A DNA stretch of 39,416 nucleotides from Lachnospiraceae bacterium (GCA_026169045.1 JAPFDH010000121.1:1-39416); one strand, 5' to 3'; positions 16,119 through 25,601 are shown, counted from the first letter of the stretch. Made by a program: numbers and translations. The notes: generated from the letters alone by a model not told the origin.

Positions 16119-16805
16119 ATGAAGAAAGGAATCAAAGGATTGATCGTCGGCGCTGCGGTCATGGTGCTGGGAAGTATTGCTGCGTTTGCAGCGCCCAGTA
16201 TCACAAAAAATGGCGCCGTGTCCCAAGACTTTACCATCAACGGAGAAGTGGGAGATACGACTAAATACCGTGCAACCTTTGAACTGCCACTGGAAAAAAC
16301 AGTGGAGTCTCAGGATGTGTTAGATGCTATCAATACGGTAAATGCAGAGCCGGCCAAAGTTTCGGAACTTTTAAAGGGGGCTGAGGTCAGCGAAGCGGAC
16401 CAGGCACTGGTATCAGACTTTTTACTCTTGACAGAGATTCAGGATCTGTCTATTGTGGAACAGGCGACAGGAGAACCAGTGAAAGGCTTAACCAATGTGA
16501 CACTTACCTGGGAGGTTCCGAATCTGACCAGGGAGATGAAAAATATTCGTGTACTTCACTACAGTACGGTCAGAAATGTATGGGAAATTTTGGTACCGGA
16601 TCAGGTGGATTTTGAAAACAAAGCCATTACACAGACATTCCCGGATTTATCTCCGGTGGCAGTGCTTTATACACTGGATGACGGAAGCAGTACCGCTCCT
16701 GGAACAGGAGATAGCAGTCCTATCGTTTTATATGTAACGCTGGCAGCAGTGGCGTTGATTATCGCGGCAGTGGTCGTATTCTTTAGAAGAAAAGCGAAAA
16801 ATTAA
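16119..16805 (+). CDS. Small secreted protein with sortase-type PxTG sorting signal
   Basis: ATG 16119 lies 8 or so bases after AAAGGAGGG; an upstream GTG in the frame lacks a site. The 228-residue product starts with a Sec signal peptide (MKKGIKGLIVGAAVMVLGS, cleavage near AAFAAP). The mature part has about 150 residues with no family I know (ITKNGAVSQDFTINGEVGD, then VTLTWEVPNLTREMKNIRVL) and looks like a beta-rich domain. The end is a sorting signal: APGTGD, a 20-residue hydrophobic helix and the tail RRKAKN. PxTGD is the form used by many Clostridia. It is the last gene of the operon with Wzz, kinase and LCP, so it may shape or display the polymer at the wall. Confidence 0.75.
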   Translation: MKKGIKGLIVGAAVMVLGSIAAFAAPSITKNGAVSQDFTINGEVGDTTKYRATFELPLEKTVESQDVLDAINTVNAEPAKVSELLKGAEVSEADQALVSDFLLLTEIQDLSIVEQATGEPVKGLTNVTLTWEVPNLTREMKNIRVLHYSTVRNVWEILVPDQVDFENKAITQTFPDLSPVAVLYTLDDGSSTAPGTGDSSPIVLYVTLAAVALIIAAVVVFFRRKAKN

Positions 16806-16816
16806 TGCTGAATTAT

Positions 16817-16866
16817 GGACAGGAGTGATGGGTATCAAAAGTGAAGTCTGGCTCCTGTCCGATTTC
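16817..16866 (+). terminator. Terminator of the first polysaccharide operon
   Basis: GGACAGGAG (16817-16825) pairs perfectly with CTCCTGTCC (16852-16860), then GATTTCTT follows. The loop is 26 bases and the T-run is weak, so read-through is possible. Confidence 0.6.
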
Positions 16867-16984
16867 TTATGACAGCGAAACGGAATTTGTGACAATAAAA
16901 AACATTATTTTATGGCTTTTTGAAGAAAATAAGGGTAAAATTTGGAAAAGGTGGAATGTTTTGAGAGAAATACAGCCGTAGCGC

Positions 16985-17013
16985 TTGCATTGAAAAAAAG
17001 GTTATGCTATAAT
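16985..17013 (+). promoter_or_regulatory. Promoter of the capsule biosynthesis operon
   Basis: TTGCAT (16985-16990), 17 bp, TATAAT (17008-17013). It is the only strong promoter I see before the long run of sugar-modifying genes from 17.8 kb on, with a leader of about 770 bases. Confidence 0.75.
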
Positions 17014-17789
17014 ATCCTTTGGCAATATTGTTAAGATAGCATAACTATAAGAAAGATATACATAGTATAGATTTGGTGCTTTTTAAGATAATTAGAAATG
17101 CTTTCTAGTTCCACTATGTATGGTGATGAGCTGAAGTATGAAACCAAGACTTATAAGACTAATTGGATGTTCATGATGACAATAAAGTAGAATGGTTGAT
17201 TGCTGAAAAAGTGAGGTGCTACGTGGTTGATTTGAGGGTTACAACAACACCGCTTTATCCTACTGTGAAACTTATGAGCTGGGTCATGTATATAAAAAGA
17301 TAGCAATCGATAGTATCATTGTTATTGCAGAGGAAGTGGTAAAATCCTTGGGCTAGAAATAAAATGGCTGTTTCAGTGACTATGGTTGCGTTGAAAAGCC
17401 CGAAAATATGCTGCTTTCGTTGCTTGTGCTGAAATTATCAATGGATATTTCTGGATTATGCTGAAGGACCTACTTTTTGAACTCATCACAGAGATACCTT
17501 CGGTGATAAGAATGCTACGTGTATGGGATTTTCGATCGAAGCACCTAAGGCAATAATAATATTACGGGAAATCAGTCGTAAGGGCTGTTTTGCTTATGCT
17601 GAAAATGATTGATTTTTTAGGTTAAGGTTGAAGTGGATTTATTAATTGAAAATTATACGTCAATAAGATTGTAACAGGATAGTGCTTTAATCGGAGAACC
17701 TATGCTAATAAAAATATCTCACAATTAGATTTATGCAAAATAGGAGTATACTTATTGATGCTCTTCGAATATAGGGGGAAGACAAGAAT
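17014..17789 (+). other. Long leader with decayed coding sequence
   Basis: No intact frame occurs, yet several stretches look like former coding sequence broken by stops and frameshifts, for example the frame giving KIAIDSIIVIAEEVVKSLG near 17300 and KVEWLIAEKVRCYVVD near 17190. I cannot name the ancestor. By position, first in the operon, it may have been the dehydratase or the regulator of the capsule genes. No hairpin with a T-run is obvious. Confidence 0.4.
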
Positions 17790-19022
17790 ATGAGCAATGT
17801 ACTTGATAGAGAAAATAAAATGAATATATCTTTTTCTCCACCGGATATTTCTGAAGCAGAAATCACAGAAGTAGTAGATACGCTTCGTTCCGGCTGGATT
17901 ACCACAGGCCCAAAGACGAAGTTGCTTGAAAAGAAGGTAGCTGAATGGATCGGTACGCCGAAATGTGTATGCTTGAATTCACAGACGGCTTGTGCAGAAA
18001 CAGCACTTCGCATTCTCGGTATCGGTGAAGGCGACGAGGTTATCGTACCTGCTTATACATACACAGCTTCTGCCTCTGTAATTGATCATGTGGGTGCAAC
18101 TATTGTGATGGTTGATTGTCAGGAGGGCAGTCTTGAAATGGACTATGATGCTGTAGAAGCCGCAATTACTGAAAAGACAAAAGCTATTATTCCAGTTGAC
18201 CTTGGCGGTATTCCCTGCGATTATGAGCGTATTTTCTCTATTGTTAAATGCAAGAAAAATATTTTCAAGCCTGCAAATGAGATTCAGGAGAAACTCGGCA
18301 GAGTTGCCATCATTGCTGATACAGCGCATGCTTTTGGTGCTTCTTGGCATGGAAAAATGATAGGAAGCGTGGCTGATTTTTCAAATTTCAGCTATCACGC
18401 TGTTAAAAATTTTACAACGGCTGAGGGTGGCGCGATGGTGTGGAAACATATTGATGGAGTGGACGATGAGGAAATCTATCATCAGGCACAGCTTCTCTCT
18501 CTTCATGGTCAGTCCAAGGATGCTCTTGCTAAAACTCAGATCGGTGCATGGGAATATGACATCGTCGGCACTTGGTATAAGTACAATATGACTGATATAG
18601 CTGCTGCAATGGGTCTGGCACAGTTTGAACGCTATCCAGCAATGCTTGAAAGACGACGCGAGATTATAAACAGATATGATACTGCTTTTAAAACGATCGG
18701 TGTCGAGGTTCTGGAGCATTATACCGACGAGTATGTGTCAAGTGGACATCTTTATATCACAAGAGTCCCGGGTGTAACGGATCAGCAACGTCGTGACATC
18801 ATCATCAAGATGGCAGAAGCCGGTATTGCTTGTAATGTTCATTATAAGCCCCTACCGATGCATACTGCATACAGAAATCTTGGCTTTGATATTAAGGATT
18901 ATCCGAATGCGTACAAACATTATGAGAATGAGATTACACTGCCACTTCACACCAAATTGACGGATGAAGAAGTGCAGTATGTGATTGAGACTTATTGTGC
19001 GATTGTGAAAGAGTATATCTAG
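17790..19022 (+). CDS. DegT/DnrJ/EryC1-family sugar aminotransferase
   Basis: These PLP enzymes put an amino group on a keto sugar nucleotide, typically at C4 of a 4-keto-6-deoxy sugar. The protein has the family start (SFSPPDISEAEITEVVDTL, RSGWITTGPKTKLLE), the PAYTYTASASVIDHVGA segment, ADTAHAFGASWHGK with the cofactor Asp, and the PLP lysine at residue 206 in FSYHAVKNFTTAEGG. The 410-residue length is full. ATG 17790 follows GGGGGAAG; a second ATG at 17820 is possible. It is followed by an initiating sugar-phosphate transferase and an acetyltransferase, an order like that in bacillosamine-type diamino-sugar pathways. No matching 4,6-dehydratase lies next to it; CapE, 13 kb downstream, makes a related keto sugar. 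Confidence 0.9.
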   Translation: MSNVLDRENKMNISFSPPDISEAEITEVVDTLRSGWITTGPKTKLLEKKVAEWIGTPKCVCLNSQTACAETALRILGIGEGDEVIVPAYTYTASASVIDHVGATIVMVDCQEGSLEMDYDAVEAAITEKTKAIIPVDLGGIPCDYERIFSIVKCKKNIFKPANEIQEKLGRVAIIADTAHAFGASWHGKMIGSVADFSNFSYHAVKNFTTAEGGAMVWKHIDGVDDEEIYHQAQLLSLHGQSKDALAKTQIGAWEYDIVGTWYKYNMTDIAAAMGLAQFERYPAMLERRREIINRYDTAFKTIGVEVLEHYTDEYVSSGHLYITRVPGVTDQQRRDIIIKMAEAGIACNVHYKPLPMHTAYRNLGFDIKDYPNAYKHYENEITLPLHTKLTDEEVQYVIETYCAIVKEYI

Positions 19023-19053
19023 AGCATAGTAGAAGGAAAAGGTAGATATAGAA

Positions 19054-19809
19054 ATGAAAAAGTGGGATGAACTGCCAGTTGCGATGCGGACTGAGGAGGT
19101 TCGCTATTACTACGATATCCTCTGTAAGAAAAAGTTCAGCCTGGCAATGAAGCGACTGTTTGACATTGTTGTCTCTGCGGTCATGCTGGTTGTTCTTTCT
19201 CCCGTATTTCTAATTCTGGCGATTGCAATAAAAATTGACTCGCCTGGTCCTGTGTTTTACAGACAAGAGAGAGTCACTATATATGGTAAGCGATTTCGCA
19301 TCCACAAATTCCGCACAATGGTCAATAACGCCGATAAACAAGGCAGTTTGGTTACTGTGAAGAATGATAGTCGTGTCACAAGAGTGGGCAGCTTAATTCG
19401 CAAATGTCGGCTCGATGAGGTGAGTCAGCTCATTGACGTGTTCCTTGGTGCCATGACATTCGTGGGCACACGCCCGGAGGTTGTGAAATATGTGGGGCGG
19501 TATGCACCTGTCATGATGGCAACACTTCTTCTACCGGCAGGCATTACATCCGAAGCTAGTATTCTCTATAAGGATGAAGACAAGCTATTGGATAATGCTG
19601 AGAGTGTGGATGATGTTTATGTTGAGAAAGTGCTTCCTGGAAAGATGTACTACAACCTGAGAAGCATTGAGAATTTTAGCTTCTGGGGCGATATCGGCAC
19701 TATGTTTAAGACTGTTTTTGCAGTGCTGGGTAAGGAATACAAACCGGATACCATCGGTGAAGCGGAGTTTGCGGCTACAATTGAGAAAGAAAAAGTAGAA
19801 ACTATGTAA
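19054..19809 (+). CDS. Initiating polyprenyl-phosphate sugar-1-phosphate transferase
   Basis: This enzyme starts the repeat unit by loading the first sugar phosphate onto undecaprenyl phosphate. It is a small monotopic bacterial sugar transferase of the PglC type (251 residues): one hydrophobic re-entrant helix (FDIVVSAVMLVVLSPVFLIL) with the helix-breaking SP, then IKIDSPGPVFYRQERV, the catalytic acidic pair in CRLDEVSQLIDVF, and the nucleotide-binding MTFVGTRPEV. A 30-residue extension precedes the catalytic part. AAGGAAAAGG stands before the ATG. Its closeness to the aminotransferase and acetyltransferase suggests an amino-deoxy sugar as the first residue. Confidence 0.9.
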   Translation: MKKWDELPVAMRTEEVRYYYDILCKKKFSLAMKRLFDIVVSAVMLVVLSPVFLILAIAIKIDSPGPVFYRQERVTIYGKRFRIHKFRTMVNNADKQGSLVTVKNDSRVTRVGSLIRKCRLDEVSQLIDVFLGAMTFVGTRPEVVKYVGRYAPVMMATLLLPAGITSEASILYKDEDKLLDNAESVDDVYVEKVLPGKMYYNLRSIENFSFWGDIGTMFKTVFAVLGKEYKPDTIGEAEFAATIEKEKVETM

Positions 19810-19819
19810 AGGAGATTAT

Positions 19820-20425
19820 ATGATGCAGATTAGACAAGTTGAGCATACGGAAAAAGATACGATCAATGATATAGTCTTTATCCATTTGAAAACGTTTACG
19901 GGTTTCTTCCTTACATTTATGGGGCAAGGATTTCTGAATCTGATGTACCGCTCCTATGCAGAATATAAGGATTCCGGGATTATTGTTGCGTTTGAAGAGG
20001 AAAAACCTGTTGGCTTTCTTGCCTATTCTGGTGATCTCAGTGGTCTCTATAAATATATGATTAAGAAACGATTGATACCTTTTGGTTGGTACAGTCTTGG
20101 TGCGTTTTTTAGAAAACCTACTGTATTCATGCGTTTGATTCGAGCTCTTTTGAAGCCTGGTGAAACTAAGCGTAATGAGAAGTATGTAGAACTTGCTTCC
20201 ATCGGTGTCCTTCCTAATGTGAAGTCTAAAGGCGTTGGTTCACAGCTAATTGATGCGCTGAAGGCACAGGTGGATTTTAGTGAGTACGCTTACATTACGC
20301 TTGAGACCGATGCTGTGAATAACGAAGGAGCAAACTACTTTTACAAGAAGAATGGTTTTGTTCTTGAACGTGAATTTGAAACTAATGAAGGTCGAAAGAT
20401 GTTTGAATATCGTTATCGGGGGTAG
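19820..20425 (+). CDS. GNAT-family N-acetyltransferase
   Basis: The fold is recognised from the acetyl-CoA site ASIGVLPNVKSKGVGSQLID (beta-4 and the pyrophosphate loop) and the late motif LETDAVNNEGANYFYKKNGF. The first half (FTGFFLTFMGQGFLNLMYRS) is typical of the branch found in cell-surface sugar loci. It ends 2 bases before the next glycosyltransferase gene. In context it probably acetylates the amino sugar made by the DegT enzyme, doing the job that PglD-type proteins do elsewhere. ATG 19820 and ATG 19823 both fit GGAG at 19811; I cannot decide between them. Confidence 0.82.
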   Translation: MMQIRQVEHTEKDTINDIVFIHLKTFTGFFLTFMGQGFLNLMYRSYAEYKDSGIIVAFEEEKPVGFLAYSGDLSGLYKYMIKKRLIPFGWYSLGAFFRKPTVFMRLIRALLKPGETKRNEKYVELASIGVLPNVKSKGVGSQLIDALKAQVDFSEYAYITLETDAVNNEGANYFYKKNGFVLEREFETNEGRKMFEYRYRG

Positions 20426-20427
20426 GT

Positions 20428-21642
20428 ATGAGAATTTTATTCGTTAATGCTTATTTTATGCCTGAAATGATAGCTTTTTCACATCTTGAAAAAGATTTGA
20501 TAGAGGGACTGGTCTCTGCTGGGCATGAGATAGAAGTTATTTGTCCAAAACCTACCCGTAGTGTGTCGGATGAAATCTATGAACAGTATAAATCGATAAA
20601 ATCAGAAAATTTGTATGATGGGAAGGTTCATGTAAGACGCTTTTCAGCACCACGAGAAGGAAAAAATTCGTTGGTGCGTGCATTTCGATATTTTTGGTGT
20701 AATTTCCGAGAATATCAGATTGGGAAAAAATACAAGAGTATTGATGCGGTATTTGCAGTAAGTACGCCACCCACACAGGGATTGCTTGCTGGAAAACTTA
20801 GCAAAAAGCTGAATTGCCCATTCATTTATTCCTTGCAGGATATTTTTCCTGATTCGCTTGTGACTACTGGACTTGCCAAGGAAGGCTCTTTGATTTGGAA
20901 AATTGGGAGTTGGATTGAGAGAAAAACATACGGATATGCAAAGCGTATTATTGTGATTTCGGAATCTTGCAAGAGAAATCTTTTGAATAAAGGTATTTCC
21001 GAAGATAAGCTTTCTCTGATTTCCAATTGGGTGGATATAGAGCAAATCAAGCCTATTCCAAGAGAAGAGAATAAACTGATTTCTGAATATGGTATTGATG
21101 CAAATAAGTTTCTTATTGTTTATGCTGGTAATTTTGGTGCCGCACAAGGTGCTGATATTATTTTGAAGGCGGCTGAAAAATTGTCTGACAGGCAGGGAAT
21201 CCAATTCATTATTTTTGGTGGTGGAGCGGAGTATGGTGCTGCTGTTGATTATGTGGAAGAACACAAATTGACAAATGTGATGATCAATCCATTATTGCCA
21301 CAGGATAGAGTCTCTGAGGTATATAGTCTTGGCGATGTTGCGCTTATTACATGTAAACCTGGTGTAGGTAACAGTGGTATGCCTAGCAAGACTTGGAATA
21401 TTATGGCGTGTAATACGCCAATTATTGCTTCTTTTGATACAGATAGTGATATGGCGAAGATTCTGGAAGTATCTGGTGCCGGAAGATGTATTGAAGCTGG
21501 TAATGTGGATGCTTTGGTACAAGAGATTGTGGATGCTAACAAAAGAATTATACATAAGAGCACTTTGAGATCTTACGTACGGAATCATGCAGATAGGGCG
21601 CAATGTGTTTTGGAATATGTCAAAATAATATGTAACAAATGA
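20428..21642 (+). CDS. GT4 glycosyltransferase, WbuB-like
   Basis: A GT-B enzyme of 404 residues. The N-terminal half opens with MRILFVNAYFMPEMIAFSH, then the nucleotide-sugar half has FLIVYAGNFGAAQGADIIL and the late GVGNSGMPSKTWNIMACNTP. The PSKTWNIMA motif is that of the L-fucosamine transferase WbuB branch, which fits the capE/capF/capG genes for UDP-L-FucNAc downstream. The donor is inferred, not shown. It starts 3 bases after the previous stop and its own stop overlaps an ATG of the next frame, so translation is coupled. Confidence 0.85.
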   Translation: MRILFVNAYFMPEMIAFSHLEKDLIEGLVSAGHEIEVICPKPTRSVSDEIYEQYKSIKSENLYDGKVHVRRFSAPREGKNSLVRAFRYFWCNFREYQIGKKYKSIDAVFAVSTPPTQGLLAGKLSKKLNCPFIYSLQDIFPDSLVTTGLAKEGSLIWKIGSWIERKTYGYAKRIIVISESCKRNLLNKGISEDKLSLISNWVDIEQIKPIPREENKLISEYGIDANKFLIVYAGNFGAAQGADIILKAAEKLSDRQGIQFIIFGGGAEYGAAVDYVEEHKLTNVMINPLLPQDRVSEVYSLGDVALITCKPGVGNSGMPSKTWNIMACNTPIIASFDTDSDMAKILEVSGAGRCIEAGNVDALVQEIVDANKRIIHKSTLRSYVRNHADRAQCVLEYVKIICNK

Positions 21643-21662
21643 GATTGGAGAATAGTAATGTC

Positions 21663-22727
21663 ATGAAAGTAATACTTCTTGCACCCACACCGCCACCTCG
21701 TGGTGGAATTGCTGGTTGGACAGCCAGAATGCTTAAAGCTGAGTTGAAAAACGGCTGGTCACTAGATGTTGTTGATGAAAAAGCAGATTCTAAAAGAGGG
21801 CTTTTTGGAGATAACGACAAAAAGAATTTGTTTGATGAAATAAAGCGATGCTTTAGAATATGGGGTGACTTGAATGAGAAGATAAAGGATTCAGAAGTCA
21901 AAGTCATTCACAGTTGTATTCCATCTTATACAGCATCAATGATGCGCGAGTATATATGTGCACTTATTACGAAAGCTCACAAAAAGAAGTTTATTATTCA
22001 TTTTAGATGTACAGTTCCCAATAGTGTTAAAGGCAGGGTATCGCGTTTTTTATTAAAAAGACTATGCAATGTGAGTGATCGTATTCTTCTGCTGAATCAG
22101 CAATCTGTCGATTTTGTAAGTACTTTTACAGAGACTCCAATTGATTTGATTCCTAATTTTGTTGATTCATCGGAAGTAATTCAAAACAAAGTGATTAATC
22201 CAACCATACGTAATGTGCTGTATGTTGGTGGTGTTATTGAAACAAAGGGATGTATGGACATCATAGAAGTTGCAAAGTCTTTCCCGGACATCATTTTTAC
22301 TTTAGTAGGAAATGCGAAACAAAATATTGTGGATGCAGCTGAAAAAGTGAAAAATGTGGTTCTTGTTGGCGCAGTTGATTCAGTGAAAGTCAAGGAATAT
22401 ATGAAAAATGCAGATGTATTTATGTTTTTAACCTATTTTTTGGGTGAAGGCTTTTCAAATGCCTTGGCGGAAGCAATGGCGATGGGACTTCCATGTATAG
22501 CTACCAATTGGGCGGCAAATAAAGATATGATTGGTAATATGGGTGGATGTATTGTTGATGTGCATGATATTGATGCAGTGAAGGTTGCATTGAATCAAAT
22601 GCGTGATTCTAATATACGAACAAAAATGTCTGTGGCAAATCTTAGCAAGATAAATGAATGTTATTCGGAACAAATTGTGGTAAACAAATATGTTGATGCA
22701 TATGAACTTGTAATAAAAGAAATTTGA
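21663..22727 (+). CDS. GT4 glycosyltransferase
   Basis: A GT-B fold enzyme, 354 residues. The acceptor half begins MKVILLAPTPPPRGGIAGWT with the glycine-rich loop; the donor half shows VLYVGGVIETKGCMDIIEV and the EX7E catalytic motif in GEGFSNALAEAMAMGLP. I chose ATG 21663 because homologues begin at MKVILL; a start at 21639, overlapping the previous stop, adds 8 residues. GGAG at 21647 could serve. The sugar is unknown. Confidence 0.83.
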   Translation: MKVILLAPTPPPRGGIAGWTARMLKAELKNGWSLDVVDEKADSKRGLFGDNDKKNLFDEIKRCFRIWGDLNEKIKDSEVKVIHSCIPSYTASMMREYICALITKAHKKKFIIHFRCTVPNSVKGRVSRFLLKRLCNVSDRILLLNQQSVDFVSTFTETPIDLIPNFVDSSEVIQNKVINPTIRNVLYVGGVIETKGCMDIIEVAKSFPDIIFTLVGNAKQNIVDAAEKVKNVVLVGAVDSVKVKEYMKNADVFMFLTYFLGEGFSNALAEAMAMGLPCIATNWAANKDMIGNMGGCIVDVHDIDAVKVALNQMRDSNIRTKMSVANLSKINECYSEQIVVNKYVDAYELVIKEI

Positions 22728-22738
22728 AGGTGTGTAAC

Positions 22739-23890
22739 ATGGGAAAAAAGATATTAATCATAACTACTGGCTGGTTTCCTGAAGGTGATGCGGGTGCTAT
22801 ACGGCTTAAAAATGTGGGCAAAGCACTTATTGCAGGAGGGTATGAAGTTACAGTTTTATGCCGTGGAAAATTGAACGATGAAGATACAATAGATGGTATC
22901 AAATATATTTCACTAAGAAATTTGGCAGGCAACAAATTAATAGCTGGTTATGATTATCTTCGTTTTCCAAGCAAAATCAAAAAGTATCTCAGAAAAAACA
23001 TTGAATGCCTTCACGGAATTTACATATATAATGCTCACATAAAGGTATTTGAGTACTGTAAAACGATATGCAAAAAATATAATGTTAAATTGATTCACGA
23101 TTGTGTTGAATGGTATTCTCCCGAGAATTGCCCAGGTGGAGAAAAAAGCAGAAGTTATAAGGAAAAGAACCGGATAAACACAGAAATTCTTGATAATGAA
23201 TTTAAAATTATTGCTATAAGCAAATATCTTGAAGAATATTTCAAAGCAAAAAAAATAGAGACTTTGCGTTTGCCGATATTATGTGATAGTAAGGAATGTG
23301 CAGAACCTAAAAAAAAGAACAGTGAACAATTAACGCTTTTTTATGGCGGATTCCCGGCACGTAAAGATAATATTGGAAACATACTTGATGCGGCACTTCT
23401 TCTAACAGAAGAAGAACGGGAAAAGATAAAGATCGTGTGGGTAGGCCCAACGAAGCGTGATTTGGTTGAGGTCGCAAGCTTTTCAGAAAGCACAATAAAC
23501 GAGTGTTCTTCGATTCTCGATATTAAAGGTAAGTTGCCGCGCGCAGAGTTGTTGAAACTCATGGAAGAAGCTGATTTTGCACTCTTGATACGCGATGCAA
23601 GTCTTCGATATGCAAAAGCCGGTTTTCCAAGCAAAGTTGTTGAGGCACTTGCCAATGCTACTCCGATGCTGTGTAATTTATCGTCTGACTTGGATGAATA
23701 TCTTGTGGATGGCTATAATGCTATTCTTGCAAAGGATCACACGCCGGAGGCTCTTGCGGAAGCGTTGCGAATTGCGCTGAATTTAAGTGCTGACGAGAAG
23801 AACGCCATGAGCAAAAATGCTCTTGATACAGCTAAAAATATGTTTGATTACAGATTGTATGTTGAGAATATCAGCTCATTTATTGGGTGA
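22739..23890 (+). CDS. GT4-type glycosyltransferase
   Basis: A 383-residue GT-B protein. It starts MGKKILIITTGWFPEGDAGA behind GAAGGTG, with the loop that binds the acceptor; the donor half has LTLFYGGFPARKDNIGNILD and FPSKVVEALANATPML, in which the usual EX7E motif is weak (only the second Glu of VVEAL is clear). An upstream in-frame codon at 22724 overlaps the previous gene and is less likely. It belongs to the run of transferases that build the repeat unit. The specificity is unknown. Confidence 0.82.
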   Translation: MGKKILIITTGWFPEGDAGAIRLKNVGKALIAGGYEVTVLCRGKLNDEDTIDGIKYISLRNLAGNKLIAGYDYLRFPSKIKKYLRKNIECLHGIYIYNAHIKVFEYCKTICKKYNVKLIHDCVEWYSPENCPGGEKSRSYKEKNRINTEILDNEFKIIAISKYLEEYFKAKKIETLRLPILCDSKECAEPKKKNSEQLTLFYGGFPARKDNIGNILDAALLLTEEEREKIKIVWVGPTKRDLVEVASFSESTINECSSILDIKGKLPRAELLKLMEEADFALLIRDASLRYAKAGFPSKVVEALANATPMLCNLSSDLDEYLVDGYNAILAKDHTPEALAEALRIALNLSADEKNAMSKNALDTAKNMFDYRLYVENISSFIG

Positions 23891-23913
23891 TGTTAGTTAA
23901 TTGAGGTGCCAGA

Positions 23914-24981
23914 ATGAAGATAGGATTTGCCATTGGAACATTAAACTATAGTGGAGCAGAGAAAATTGCTAGATACTTGATAGAGGCTTTGTATAAAAAA
24001 GGACATGAAATAGGTATCATTTTGCTTGGCGGAGAAGGACCATACGATGACTTCACATACTGTAAGCAGTTTGTGATCAAAACAACGGGCAATCGCTATC
24101 TGCGTACTTACAGTAGGCAGCAGAGGATACGAGAGATTGTAAAGAATGAAAATTATGATGTTATTGTTTCTTTCGGGGTTAAGTTTAATTTGGATGTAAT
24201 GGAAGCTCTTCGTTTCTCGAAAACTGCTGTTATCCTTTGTGAGAGGAATGACCCAGTTAGTGATCCGCGCAGAAAAATATTGCGTGTTCGACGTAAACTG
24301 ATATACAAAAAAGCCGCGGGGTTTGTTTTCCAGACCGACAGAATAGCAGATTTCTTTGGAAAAAAGATTTCTGAGCGCGGTACTGTCATTCCAAACTTTA
24401 TTGAGGAACAGTTGCCTTATCTTTACAATGAAAAAGCTGATAATAATATCGTTTTGACGGCAAGACTTGATGATGTGCAGAAGAATATCTCTATGTTACT
24501 TCGTGCATTCAAGACCTTTACAGAAACACATGATTATAAGTTGTATTTGGTTGGCAATGGTCCAGATGAACGGAAATTTAAGGATTATGTTGCACAAAAC
24601 GGTTTGAGTGACAAGGTTATATTCACGGGACGACAGAATTCCTATGATTATTTGAAGATAGCGAAGATATTTGTACTTCCTTCGTATTATGAGGGAATGC
24701 CGAATTCGCTGATTGAGGCACTTGCTACCGGAATCCCCAGCATTTCAACGGATTGCTCCGGCGGTGGTGCTGCATATTTGATTCGAGATCATGTAAACGG
24801 AATTCTTATCCCTATTGATGGTGAAAAAGAACTTGTTGAAGCCCTCAAAGAGCTTGCGGATAATGCGGAATTGCGTAGGCAATATTCTAAAGAAGCTTAC
24901 AAACTGAATGAGCGCTTGGAATTTAATAAGATCATTGATATGTGGATATCATATATCGAGAAAATTGCCGCTAAAAAGTAA
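23914..24981 (+). CDS. GT4 glycosyltransferase
   Basis: This 355-residue protein is a classic retaining GT4. MKIGFAIGTLNYSGAEKIAR opens the fold, NNIVLTARLDDVQKNISMLL starts the donor half, and YYEGMPNSLIEALATGIP contains a full EX7E motif. GAGGTG precedes the ATG. It is the last of four transferases in a row; downstream comes an acyltransferase pseudogene and then the polymerase. Confidence 0.87.
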   Translation: MKIGFAIGTLNYSGAEKIARYLIEALYKKGHEIGIILLGGEGPYDDFTYCKQFVIKTTGNRYLRTYSRQQRIREIVKNENYDVIVSFGVKFNLDVMEALRFSKTAVILCERNDPVSDPRRKILRVRRKLIYKKAAGFVFQTDRIADFFGKKISERGTVIPNFIEEQLPYLYNEKADNNIVLTARLDDVQKNISMLLRAFKTFTETHDYKLYLVGNGPDERKFKDYVAQNGLSDKVIFTGRQNSYDYLKIAKIFVLPSYYEGMPNSLIEALATGIPSISTDCSGGGAAYLIRDHVNGILIPIDGEKELVEALKELADNAELRRQYSKEAYKLNERLEFNKIIDMWISYIEKIAAKK

Positions 24982-24997
24982 TAATGAGGATAAGGGA

Positions 24998-25560
24998 ATG
25001 AAAAAGGATAGATCTATATTGTAGCTTTGGATGAGTTTAATAGAGATCATACTGTATTTATGTCATAAGGACATCTTTGATGTAGATATGGAGCAATGGA
25101 ATAAGTACCATGTATATAAAAAAGAGGGGATTCTTTCTCTAAATTATTTGCTTTGGTTTTATAAATCGTTTGGATCAAGTTTCATTTTCCGTATAATAGA
25201 TTCAAGAAGGTTTTATATATACTGAAACCATTTATTGAGTATTCCCCATTGTTATAGAAATGTATGAGTGGATTAAGGAATGATTAATGAGCTTTCATAA
25301 TATAGGAAGTATTATCAATGTGTTAAAAGCTGGGAAGAATATAATTGTTGATCAAGGTGTTACTATTGGAGCAGGAAGAACCAACTAAGAAGATAGAAAT
25401 ACTCTTATCCTTGGAGATAATGTCAAGGTGCTTATAAATGCAGTTGTTTTTGTGATATAAATATTGGAAATAATATAATTTATCGGAACAGGCGCAGTAT
25501 TATTTATCTTGGTGTTGGATAACAGTATTGTCATTGGAAAACTGGTGAGTATAATTGAGT
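24998..25560 (+). pseudogene. Hexapeptide (serine-acetyltransferase-like) acyltransferase, decayed
   Basis: ATG 24998 starts a frame that stops after eight codons (TAG). Coding resumes downstream: LYLCHKDIFDVDMEQWNKYH and LNYLLWFYKSFGSSFIFR, then, after another stop, the left-handed beta-helix part: FHNIGSIINVLKAGKNIIVD, QGVTIGAGRTN, NTLILGDNVKV, and DINIGNN. The hexapeptide rhythm is plain, but there are at least three stops and frameshifts. It was probably an O-acetyltransferase for the polymer. A short open frame at 25031-25225 is only a piece of it. Confidence 0.75.
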
Positions 25561-25601
25561 GTCAGAAAAGTAGTTGAAAATGGTTGTTTGGAGGCGTATG
25601 A

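Noticed and set aside
25031-25225. A separate 64-residue gene
   Set aside because: Its sequence is continuous in sense with the hexapeptide repeats that follow in other frames, so it is part of a decayed acetyltransferase, not a gene.
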